Below are positions 1-5,785 of a DNA stretch of 5,785 bases, in pieces. The stretch is from contig JAGLQA010000150.1 of the NCBI GenBank assembly GCA_023137075.1, positions 1 through 5,785 on the forward strand, read 5' to 3'. Both the position numbers and the translations under genes were made by a program. The notes under the pieces were generated by a model that did no database searches, was not told where the DNA came from, and saw only the letters and a program-made list of their open reading frames with translations. Numbering within the stretch: position 1 is the first letter of the stretch; each line of letters begins with the position of its first letter. Source of the DNA: Candidatus Aminicenantota bacterium. GTDB taxonomy: Bacteria; Acidobacteriota; Aminicenantia; UBA2199.

Positions 1-907
1 TTTCTTTAAAGCGCCGGGTTAGGGCAGTATTGAATGGAAGAACCGCACCCTCTGCGAGTGACAATGATCTGTCGAAGATCAACTCCCTGTCAAGCACCGG
101 GATATCGCCAAAGCCCTTGCACTCCGGGCAGGCTCCCTTCGGGCTGTTGAAGGAGAAAAGATGTTCGTCCGGGGCGGGATAATGCTCATCGCATCGGGCA
201 CAGAAAAATGAAGAAGGGAAGAGAGTTTTTTGGCCATTATAAAATATTAGGGCCGTTCCTTTGCCGAAGGAGATCGAGCGATCGACAGCTTCAAAGAGCC
301 GGCTTTTGTTGGCCCTGGTGATTTTTACGCTGTCGATCAACACCGCGATGGTTTTATCTTTCACCCTATGATCGATTCTCATCTTATCTCCCTTCTCGAG
401 ATAAAAATAGTAGCCCCGGTTCACTAAGAAAGCGATATCTCCCGTGTACTCGAAGCACACGTCGATTTTTCCTTTATAATTGGCCAGTACTTCGGCAAGG
501 ATTTCATCGATGGAATATTTCGTTAATTTTGAGCCGCAGCCCGGGCAGAAGAATTCCGAGATTTTGGCATAGAGGATTCTCAGGTAATCGAAGATATCCA
601 GGGAGGTTGCCACGATGGAGCGGGGATTCTTGACCGGTTTTTTATGTTTGAATGAGATGGCCGGAGGCAGGCCGTCGATTTGATCCACCGCCGGTTTTTC
701 GATTTTATCTAAGAATTGGCGGATGTAGGGTGAGATGGACTCGATGTACCGCAAGTAGCCTTCCGCATAAATGGTATCGAAAGCCAGTGAGCTTTTGCCC
801 GCGCCACTGACCCCAACGATGGCAGTGATTTTCCCCCTCGGAATCTTTACATCGATATTTTTCAGGTTATTGGTTTTCGCGCCCTTAACGACTATATATT
901 TTTCCAT
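1..907 (-). CDS. uvrA: UvrA-family excinuclease ABC subunit A, N-terminal 302 residues (partial, runs off left edge)
   Basis: UvrA is the damage-sensing ATPase of nucleotide excision repair; it loads UvrB at lesions in DNA. The visible part starts MEKYIVVKGAKTNNLKN, the standard UvrA opening. Walker A is GVSGAGKSS at residues 32-40, followed by LAFDTIYAEG (41-50), IRQFL (62-66) and GLPPAIS (79-85), all UvrA signature stretches. A CPGC pair lies at 121-124. The zinc-finger pairs CARC (236-239) and CPEC (260-263) bracket LFSFNSPKGA, as in canonical UvrA. The region between (about 125-225), which should bind UvrB, is shorter than in E. coli UvrA and lacks the RGRKGEY-like motif. It therefore looks like the divergent 'KKPVKNPRS' type of UvrA or a paralogue rather than the main housekeeping copy. 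ATG at 907 is the first usable start because an in-frame TGA lies at 913-911. I see no Shine-Dalgarno and no LexA box upstream. The signature ATPase half and C-terminal zinc finger are outside the window. Confidence 0.95.
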   Translation of the reverse strand, partial: MEKYIVVKGAKTNNLKNIDVKIPRGKITAIVGVSGAGKSSLAFDTIYAEGYLRYIESISPYIRQFLDKIEKPAVDQIDGLPPAISFKHKKPVKNPRSIVATSLDIFDYLRILYAKISEFFCPGCGSKLTKYSIDEILAEVLANYKGKIDVCFEYTGDIAFLVNRGYYFYLEKGDKMRIDHRVKDKTIAVLIDSVKITRANKSRLFEAVDRSISFGKGTALIFYNGQKTLFPSSFFCARCDEHYPAPDEHLFSFNSPKGACPECKGFGDIPVLDRELIFDRSLSLAEGAVLPFNTALTRRFKE

Positions 908-950
908 TTTTCAATCAAAACATAAGCAAAAGGGAGGTCTTCAAACGATT

Positions 951-972
951 CCCCACGCATGTGGGGCTTTTT
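951..972 (+). terminator. Hairpin plus T-tract, intrinsic-terminator-like (alternatively a CRISPR-repeat remnant)
   Basis: CCCCAC (951-956) pairs perfectly with GTGGGG (961-966) around a GCAT loop, followed by C and five Ts (968-972). On the plus strand this is a textbook intrinsic terminator. No plus-strand gene lies upstream in the window, so its job would be to stop transcription antisense to uvrA. Directly after it, CTTTTTGTAAAAAG (967-980) is a second inverted repeat. The stem and the preceding ATT match the core of type I-E CRISPR repeats as I remember them, so a solo repeat is an alternative. Confidence 0.5.
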
Positions 973-1111
973 GTAAAAAGGTGGGCCGCCGGAGGCAAGC
1001 TCAAAATAAACAGAGATAACAAACAATAATTCATAACAAACCATGGAATAAAAATTAACACTAATTGCGCATAATTTCAAGCTCTCTCCGAAAAAAATAA
1101 AACTAAACAAC

Positions 1112-1140
1112 TTGACAGGAGTGCTTTTTTTTTATATTAT
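1112..1140 (+). promoter_or_regulatory. Sigma70-type promoter of the NACHT gene
   Basis: A perfect -35 hexamer TTGACA (1112-1117) is followed after exactly 17 nt by TATTAT (1135-1140), one mismatch from the consensus -10. The spacer holds a run of Ts. Transcription should begin near 1147, giving a leader of about 47 nt before the ATG. An inverted repeat ACAAAA (1150-1155) / TTTTGT (1162-1167) with a GAGAGA loop starts just after the predicted start point; it could form a weak leader hairpin or be an operator half-site pair. Confidence 0.75.
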
Positions 1141-1183
1141 TTTATTGAAACAAAAGAGAGATTTTGTATTTTACTAAATAATT

Positions 1184-1187
1184 GGAG
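1184..1187 (+). promoter_or_regulatory. Shine-Dalgarno GGAG that decides the NACHT gene start
   Basis: GGAG lies 6 nt upstream of ATG at 1194, a normal spacing. An in-frame TTG at 1182 would extend the protein by four residues, but it abuts this ribosome binding site and has no purine-rich site of its own. ATG 1194 is therefore the better start. Confidence 0.8.
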
Positions 1188-1193
1188 AAGATT

Positions 1194-4100
1194 ATGAAAA
1201 AAGAAACGGTGGAGCACATCATAAAGGTGATTCCCGACTATTTCAAAAATGTTATCGAACATATGAAGGATAACTTTGATAAAAAAGGGAAAGACACTTT
1301 AGATAAAGCCGGGGGAACTATCGGGCTTTTGGTCAACATGTTCGGAAAACCCTTGATAGATAAATATTTTGAAAAGCAGAAAGAAAAAAAGTTAGAGGAT
1401 TTTGGCCTGCAAACCTATCTCAAGGCCGCCCTCTTACAAGCTGGAAAATCATTGGCAGAGATAGAGGACAAAATAGCAGGTGAGGTCAAGCCCGATAAGC
1501 TATTCAAAACATTGAAAGATTCACTAGCAGACCAGGAAAAACTTTTTAATGAATCCGATGTACTGCTGATTTTCCAGCCCCGATACCACCCCGCCGTATT
1601 GTTTGTAAAGGACAACTACATCCAGGTATTGAAGGAGATAAACACCTCCTACGCGGACATCAAAAAGTTTCAAAGACATTTTAATGACAAAATCGAATAT
1701 CAGATAAAAAAAGAGTTTGGAAATAATTATGGAGAACATCTGAAACAAACCGAAAAATTCCGGCTGGAAGAAAATGAAACACATTTCCTCTGGGATATGA
1801 AAGAGTTGGGCAGGATCGGTTTTAAAGAATCGGAAAATTTAAAATACGAAGAAACGTATGCCCAATGGAAAAAAGTATTTCTTTTCAGAGAACAAGAAAA
1901 AGAATTGAGCGAAAAAGAGAAGGAAGAGGAAAGAGAAAAAGATTTAAAGCCCATTGAAGAGTTAATTAAAGAATATTTCGGCATTGAACCAGCCAAAAAC
2001 TTAGAAAAAATATTGTTTGTTATTGCCGATTTTGGCAAAGGAAAATCGGTTTTCTTAAAACATTATGCTTCTAAGTTGGCAAAACATTACTTAGAAACAG
2101 GGGAAGGCGATTTCCCCGTTTATTTTAATTTAAGAAACTTCAAAAAATATTCCAGTGAACCCAGGCTTGGAGTGATTAGCGATTACTTAGAAACGGAGTA
2201 CGAGATCAAAATCGATAAAAATTACTTTAAGAAAAAAAGATATATCTTCTTAATCGACTCCTTAGATGAGAGCGGCGAGTTAACCAAAGCATCGATCGAT
2301 AAGGTTATTTCATCGATAAAAAATATTCAGAAAATCGATAAAACCATCTATAGAACCAACCGCATCATTGTAAGCTCCCGTCCTTTTGATGAAGGATTGA
2401 GTCAACATCTAAAAAGTCATAAACCGTATATCATAAAAAATAAAGAAGACCGTGACATCGAATATTTCATTTCTATTTACGGATTCACGAAAAATCAATT
2501 CAATGATTGGTTGTTTTCAACCCTCAGAAATGAAAAGAACCTATCTGAAATCAAGGCAACCGGATTTGCTCAAAAAATTATAGAAAGTATAAAAAAACAA
2601 AAGCAAATCGATATATATGAGGAGTTAATAAAAAACAAAACACTTTCCACCAGTGAACTGCGACGGCCTATATTTGCATATATGATCTATCAACTGATTC
2701 TTAACAACATCGACTTTTCTGCCCTGGGTAAAATCGGTGTTTATCTCTCATTTTTAAATCTACTTACCAAAGACGCCAAACATATCCATGACACCGGTTA
2801 TCGGATAAACTTAAAAACAGAATTCGAGTTTCGCAACCTTTTACATGCCACGGCAGCTTTATGGATGTATCAGAGACAGCAGGGCAAGCAAGGGGCATTA
2901 AAGAGAGCCGATATTTGCCGGGTATTGGATGGGGAAGATAAGGGAGAACCGGACGATGTGATATTTGAACGGTATAAAAATAAAAAGGTGGTTGAAATTC
3001 AATTTCTTTCCCACTCTTATTTCGGGGGAAATGATAATGTGCTCCATTTCCAGCACCAATCTTTCGCTGAAATTCTCCTGGCGGAGTATTATCTGAAGGT
3101 GTTTATCAAGTATGCTTTAGATGAAGGATTTAATGTGGAAGAAGCCCGCACTAAGTTACTTCTCGGAGAACCAACCGGGCAAACTATCCAATTTCTAAAA
3201 GAGATGGTAAAATTATTGAGAGAGACGGCGGTTCAAGACACTACGAAGGAAATCATTGAAAAAAGGAGATTGTTGTTTCCTTTAATGGCATCATTAGCCA
3301 CTCAAAAAAACAATAAACTCTTCTGCCACGATATATATTACGGCTGGTATAAGAAATGCAATATTCCAGAAAATCAGACGGAATATCCCCAAAAATCTTT
3401 AGAAAACTGGTGCATAGGCCGGGAAGAAATCGACAAAATAGTTGAGTTGGCCAAAGAGATACTGGAATCCAAAACCAATTACCTGATGACAAAGGCAGAG
3501 GTAAAAACCGCTCTCTACAATAAGGAAATAGTAGCCATTCAGAATAATAAGCCTAACAATATTCTACCCGACATGGATCGCTGGCTGGCATTGTTGGTCG
3601 GCAATGAGTTGTATAATGAAGTGGAAAATGAAAAATTCTTCAACGGCAAAATCGAAAATTTTGAACACCTATTCGACCTTATCAGGAATTGGAATTATGC
3701 CTTCAGCGACTCAGCACCATCCTGGGGAACAAATCTATTCAGAGGGATTGACATGAGAAAAAATGCTGATTCGATAAATTTATCAAATCTGAATTTATCA
3801 AATCTCAATTTTTCTTATTCTTATCTCAAAAAAATAGTGGCAAAAAATTCAAATTTGGATCGGTCAAAATTTAATTTCAGTAGTTTTGATGATTTTGACA
3901 TAAAATTTTCACAAATTCGACAAGTAAATTTTAACGAAATAAAATCAATAGACGGAAATTTTGACATTCAATTCACCTCAATTATTTGGGGAGCATTCAC
4001 CCCGGATTTACTTTGTAAAAAATTTCATTGTAATAGGTATGCTAACTTTGGAATTTCAACTTCATTTTTTCAGCGTGACTACCATTTGGTTATTAATGAA

Positions 4101-4283
4101 ATTTTTAATTCGTTACAAGGGATATTAATCTATGGCCTTCAGAAAAAATTATTTGAAATAGAAGAAATTAAAACGTGGTTTAAATTTGAATCAGAAGATG
4201 ACAAGAAAGAATTTTTTGCAAAAATCGATGAGCTGAAAAAATATGAAGTGAAAAGAAGTAAAAAAGGGAAAAAGAAGAAATGA
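1194..4283 (+). CDS. NACHT-domain STAND ATPase with C-terminal pentapeptide repeats; candidate antiphage defence protein
   Basis: The 1029-residue protein has four visible parts. (1) Residues 1-250 are charged and mostly helical, with a short hydrophobic stretch at 42-55 and a highly charged coiled-coil-like segment at 234-251. I recognise no enzyme motif here. (2) The NACHT NTPase has a Walker A-like loop ADFGKGKS (278-285), Walker B YIFLIDSLDES (350-360) with the NACHT-type paired acidic residues D358/E359, and the sensor stretch RIIVSSRP (390-397). (3) A helical arm follows, with the NACHT-typical motif FQHQSFAEILLAEYY (619-633). (4) Pentapeptide repeats cover about 861-925, then about 100 residues ending in a lysine-rich tail. 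Family knowledge: NACHT proteins are ATP-driven signalling switches, and several bacterial ones stop phage infection. Inference: the N-terminus is the effector and the C-terminal repeat the sensor. The first glycine of the Walker A is alanine (A278), but GxGKS is intact. The gene is monocistronic, with its own promoter, and has lower GC than its flanks, which suggests acquisition by transfer. The NACHT call is firm; the defence role is inferred. Confidence 0.88.
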   Translation: MKKETVEHIIKVIPDYFKNVIEHMKDNFDKKGKDTLDKAGGTIGLLVNMFGKPLIDKYFEKQKEKKLEDFGLQTYLKAALLQAGKSLAEIEDKIAGEVKPDKLFKTLKDSLADQEKLFNESDVLLIFQPRYHPAVLFVKDNYIQVLKEINTSYADIKKFQRHFNDKIEYQIKKEFGNNYGEHLKQTEKFRLEENETHFLWDMKELGRIGFKESENLKYEETYAQWKKVFLFREQEKELSEKEKEEEREKDLKPIEELIKEYFGIEPAKNLEKILFVIADFGKGKSVFLKHYASKLAKHYLETGEGDFPVYFNLRNFKKYSSEPRLGVISDYLETEYEIKIDKNYFKKKRYIFLIDSLDESGELTKASIDKVISSIKNIQKIDKTIYRTNRIIVSSRPFDEGLSQHLKSHKPYIIKNKEDRDIEYFISIYGFTKNQFNDWLFSTLRNEKNLSEIKATGFAQKIIESIKKQKQIDIYEELIKNKTLSTSELRRPIFAYMIYQLILNNIDFSALGKIGVYLSFLNLLTKDAKHIHDTGYRINLKTEFEFRNLLHATAALWMYQRQQGKQGALKRADICRVLDGEDKGEPDDVIFERYKNKKVVEIQFLSHSYFGGNDNVLHFQHQSFAEILLAEYYLKVFIKYALDEGFNVEEARTKLLLGEPTGQTIQFLKEMVKLLRETAVQDTTKEIIEKRRLLFPLMASLATQKNNKLFCHDIYYGWYKKCNIPENQTEYPQKSLENWCIGREEIDKIVELAKEILESKTNYLMTKAEVKTALYNKEIVAIQNNKPNNILPDMDRWLALLVGNELYNEVENEKFFNGKIENFEHLFDLIRNWNYAFSDSAPSWGTNLFRGIDMRKNADSINLSNLNLSNLNFSYSYLKKIVAKNSNLDRSKFNFSSFDDFDIKFSQIRQVNFNEIKSIDGNFDIQFTSIIWGAFTPDLLCKKFHCNRYANFGISTSFFQRDYHLVINEIFNSLQGILIYGLQKKLFEIEEIKTWFKFESEDDKKEFFAKIDELKKYEVKRSKKGKKKK
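3774..3968 (+). repeat. Pentapeptide-repeat segment of the NACHT protein, with a 15-nt tandem duplication
   Basis: Residues 861-925 show a strict period of five. The central positions L863, L868, F873, L878, A883, L888, F893, F898, I903, I908 and F913 are nearly all Leu, Phe or Ile, and the positions two before them carry Ile, Leu, Ser or Val. This is the pattern of a right-handed quadrilateral beta-helix. At DNA level, 3777-3791 and 3792-3806 are near-identical 15-nt units (one mismatch, in the last base), which suggests recent unit duplication. GC over 3781-3960 is about 23% by hand count, well below the middle of the same gene. Confidence 0.8.
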
Positions 4284-4332
4284 ATCCCGGTTTGGATTGC
4301 GCTATGAGAAGAGTGAAATTTTTAATGCCGGG

Positions 4333-4361
4333 TTGAAGGAATTCCTTTTTAGTTATATAAT
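4333..4361 (+). promoter_or_regulatory. Promoter of the small antitoxin-like gene
   Basis: TTGAAG (4333-4338) and a perfect TATAAT (4356-4361) are separated by exactly 17 nt. Predicted transcription start is near 4368, giving a leader of roughly 38 nt with a strong GGAGG site (4395-4399) 6 nt before the ATG. The small gene can therefore be expressed independently of the NACHT gene upstream. Confidence 0.65.
4336..4350 (+). promoter_or_regulatory. Palindrome AAGGAATTCCTT with T-run: operator candidate, or weak terminator of the NACHT gene
   Basis: A perfect 12-bp palindrome at 4336-4347 overlaps the end of the -35 box and lies in the spacer of the downstream promoter, the usual position of an autoregulatory operator. 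It runs into five Ts (4346-4350), so as RNA it could also act as a weak terminator, although the AAGG/CCTT stem is short. A further CCCGG (4286-4290) / CCGGG (4328-4332) inverted pair just after the NACHT stop could add to termination. Function is inferred from position only. Confidence 0.4.
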
Positions 4362-4405
4362 AAGAGCGTGATGATGTTTGCTCTTTCTCATCATGGAGGT
4401 GAAAT

Positions 4406-4609
4406 ATGAAAACAAATGTAGATAATATATGGCAGGAAACGAGGAAGCTGTCTCGATACGAAAAGATGGCTCTACTGGAAAAATTAATACACCAATTACG
4501 GATAGAAGAAAACACCCATGGAGAGTTAATCAACTGGGAGCAAATGTATGGAATCGGGAAAGGCCTCTGGAATATCGATGCCCAGAAATATGTCGATAAA
4601 ATCAGGTAG
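4406..4609 (+). CDS. Small antitoxin-like protein (67 residues), no toxin partner visible
   Basis: The first half contains LSRYEKMALLEKLIHQLR (residues 15-32), a helix of the 'LSPEERxxLxExLL' type typical of small addiction-module antitoxins. The second half, YGIGKGLWNIDAQKYVDKIR (48-67), resembles the toxin-binding tail of antitoxins paired with PIN-domain (VapC-like) toxins, where 'LW..DAQ.YV..LR' is common. That assignment is from memory of the family. A good GGAGG site (4395-4399) and its own promoter support real expression. In such modules the toxin normally starts within a few bases downstream. Here only 93 nt of non-coding repeat sequence separate it from convergent enolase, so it is an orphan antitoxin, a remnant, or a protein with another job. 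The ending directly after KIR is a few residues shorter than I would expect, which fits truncation together with loss of the toxin. Confidence 0.7.
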   Translation: MKTNVDNIWQETRKLSRYEKMALLEKLIHQLRIEENTHGELINWEQMYGIGKGLWNIDAQKYVDKIR

Positions 4610-4648
4610 GGGAATTTCAAGAATAAAAATTAATAAGATTTTGGGAAA

Positions 4649-4703
4649 AATCCTGCTAATCCTTTAATCCTGTGAATCCTGGTTCAGACTTTTTGTAAGG
4701 ATT
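4649..4703. repeat. Degenerate AATCCT repeat in the convergent spacer; possible terminator region
   Basis: AATCCT occurs four times, at 4649, 4658, 4666 and 4675 (spacing 9, 8, 9), followed by GGTTCAGAC and a T-run. AAGGATT at 4697-4703 is exactly complementary to AATCCTT at 4658-4664, and its AGGATT can pair with any of the four copies. Foldback is therefore possible on both strands, between convergent genes that both need termination. I recall this AATCCTG-rich pattern as a common intergenic repeat in several bacterial phyla, but cannot check copy number here. Confidence 0.55.
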
Positions 4704-5785
4704 TATTTTTTTAGATTATAGAAAGTTTTGATTCCTTTGTAGACCGCGGCGGATCCCAATTCTTCTTCGATTCTTAATAATTGGTTGTACTTGGCTATCC
4801 GCTCGCTCCTGGATACGGACCCGGTTTTTATCTGGCCGGTGGAAAGCCCTACCGCTAAGTCGGCTATAAACGTATCCTCCGTCTCACCGGAACGATGTGA
4901 CACAACCGCCGTGCATTTGTTCCGCTGCGCCATCTTGATAGTCTCGATGGTCTCGGTGACGGTTCCGATCTGGTTCAACTTTATGAGGATAGAGTTGGTA
5001 ATGCCCATATCCAGACCCTTTTGAAACCGTTCCGGGTTGGTGACATAAAGATCATCTCCCATGATCTGAATTTTGTCTCCTAATTTTTCGGTCATAGTCT
5101 TCCAGCCGTCCCAATCATCTTCCGCCAGCCCATCTTCAATGGAAATTATGGGGAACCGGTCAACTAATTTGACATAAAAATCAACCATTTCCTCTGAAGT
5201 TAAAACCCGGCCGGACGACTTCTTAAAAACATACTTGCCTTTTTTAAAAAATTCCGTGGCCGCTGGATCTAAGGCAATCCATACATCATCTCCGGGTCTA
5301 TATTTTGCCTCTTTTATGGCTAATTCGATGAGTTCCAGGGCCTCCTCGTTAGATTTCAGGTTCGGAGCGAAACCACCTTCGTCACCCACGGCCGTGCTGT
5401 AACCTTTGTTCTTCAGAATACTTTTCAGGGTGTGGAATATCTCAGAACTGATACGCAGCGCTTCCCTGAAATTGGCTGCTCCCACGGGCATAATCATAAA
5501 CTCCTGCAGATCGACACTGTTATCGGCATGGGAACCGCCATTCAGGATATTTAACATGGGGACCGGTAACTCGACTGCCCCGACTCCGCCTAAGTATCGA
5601 TAAAGGGGTAGGCCGGTATAGGCTGCACCGGCTTTGGCAGCGGCCATGGATACGCCTAACATGGCATTGGCGCCTAATTCTGTTTTTCCGGGCGTTCCGT
5701 CGAGATCGATCATGGTCTGATCGATCAACTTCTGATCCAATGCGTTTTTACCGGTTAAGGCAGGAGCGATAATCTCATCTATGTT
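4703..5785 (-). CDS. eno: Enolase (2-phosphoglycerate dehydratase), partial: N-terminus beyond right edge
   Basis: Enolase interconverts 2-phosphoglycerate and phosphoenolpyruvate in cytosolic glycolysis, using two magnesium ions. The frame is open to the window edge, with 360 residues present; compared with E. coli enolase (432), about 70 N-terminal residues are missing. The TTG at 5740 is an internal leucine codon, since conserved enolase sequence (IIAPALTGKNA) continues upstream of it. In fragment numbering, active-site landmarks are NGGSHADN (His86), GDEGGFAPN (Glu136), ALDPAATEF (metal ligand Asp173), SIEDGLAEDDW (Glu217), GDDLYVTNP (Asp244), ILIKLNQIG (catalytic Lys269), SHRSGETED (296-304) and KTG (Lys320). 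All expected residues in the fragment are present, so the enzyme should be active. It converges with the antitoxin-like gene, and its 3' end abuts the AATCCT repeat. Confidence 0.98.
   Translation of the reverse strand, partial: NIDEIIAPALTGKNALDQKLIDQTMIDLDGTPGKTELGANAMLGVSMAAAKAGAAYTGLPLYRYLGGVGAVELPVPMLNILNGGSHADNSVDLQEFMIMPVGAANFREALRISSEIFHTLKSILKNKGYSTAVGDEGGFAPNLKSNEEALELIELAIKEAKYRPGDDVWIALDPAATEFFKKGKYVFKKSSGRVLTSEEMVDFYVKLVDRFPIISIEDGLAEDDWDGWKTMTEKLGDKIQIMGDDLYVTNPERFQKGLDMGITNSILIKLNQIGTVTETIETIKMAQRNKCTAVVSHRSGETEDTFIADLAVGLSTGQIKTGSVSRSERIAKYNQLLRIEEELGSAAVYKGIKTFYNLKK

Larger units (their letters stand above)
908..1193. other. Divergent intergenic region between uvrA and the NACHT gene
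   Basis: This is a mostly AT-rich spacer with no convincing gene. It holds a hairpin with T-tract (951-972), a short GC-rich patch (about 981-1000, containing GCCGCCGGAGGC) and a 9-bp direct repeat ATAACAAAC at 1016-1024 and 1033-1041. The promoter of the rightward gene is at 1112-1140. For leftward uvrA transcription only a weak candidate is visible: TTGAAA (1080-1075, minus strand), a 17-nt spacer, then TAATTT (1057-1052). If that is used, the hairpin would lie in the uvrA leader RNA. Confidence 0.6.

Noticed and set aside
951..966. CRISPR array
   Set aside because: Only one repeat-like stem, no second copy at spacer distance and no cas gene in the window.
771..1019. 82-residue plus-strand reading frame
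   Set aside because: Antisense to the conserved Walker A region of uvrA and then runs through the terminator-like hairpin.
892..1110. 72-residue minus-strand reading frame upstream of uvrA
   Set aside because: It overlaps the uvrA start in another frame, crosses the hairpin and GC-rich patch, has no ribosome binding site, and has no recognisable protein features.
1182..1193. TTG start giving a 1033-residue NACHT protein
   Set aside because: The TTG abuts the GGAG ribosome binding site; the ATG at 1194 has correct spacing.
4304..4336. 10-codon reading frame after the NACHT gene
   Set aside because: No ribosome binding site, very short, and overlaps the -35 box of the next promoter.
4180..4620. 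146-residue minus-strand reading frame
   Set aside because: Antisense to the NACHT gene's 3' end and to the small gene, with composition typical of the reverse of AT-rich coding DNA.
4610..4702. Remnant of a PIN-type toxin after the antitoxin-like gene
   Set aside because: No frame shows PIN-like residues; the stretch is AT-rich linker and AATCCT repeats.
5738..5740. TTG as the enolase start
   Set aside because: Conserved enolase sequence continues in frame upstream to the window edge, so the codon is an internal leucine.

Overview
The window reads as bacterial chromosome: a DNA-repair gene and a glycolytic gene flank a lower-GC accessory insert. Both outer genes are cut by the window edges. 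UvrA runs off the left end (minus strand, C-terminal part missing) and enolase runs off the right end (minus strand, about 70 N-terminal residues missing). The sequence does not allow a firm taxon. The composition, the long-form UvrA variant, the 'ALDPAATEF' enolase motif and the short AATCCT intergenic repeats suggest a Gram-negative or environmental lineage (Desulfobacterota- or FCB-like), but this is only an impression.

Layout: 1-907, minus strand, UvrA-family excinuclease subunit with a shortened UvrB-binding region. 908-1193, divergent intergenic region with a strong hairpin plus T-tract (951-972) whose core resembles a type I-E CRISPR repeat, then a near-consensus sigma70 promoter (1112-1140) for the next gene. 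1194-4283, plus strand, a 1029-residue NACHT-family STAND ATPase with an unrecognised N-terminal domain and a C-terminal pentapeptide-repeat beta-helix. 4284-4405, spacer with a second good promoter and a 12-bp palindrome placed like an operator. 4406-4609, plus strand, a 67-residue antitoxin-like protein with no toxin partner. 4610-4702, convergent spacer with a degenerate AATCCT repeat. 4703-5785, minus strand, enolase.

Working interpretation: the 1.1-4.7 kb segment is an accessory island between housekeeping genes. Its main gene has the architecture of bacterial NACHT proteins, several of which are known to protect against phage: N-terminal effector candidate, NACHT switch, helical arm, C-terminal sensor-like repeat. 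It appears to be a single-gene unit with its own promoter. The antitoxin-like gene has its own promoter too and is probably the remnant or solitary half of a toxin-antitoxin module. No second defence gene is visible, so any multi-gene system would have to extend through genes outside the window, which the flanking housekeeping genes make unlikely.
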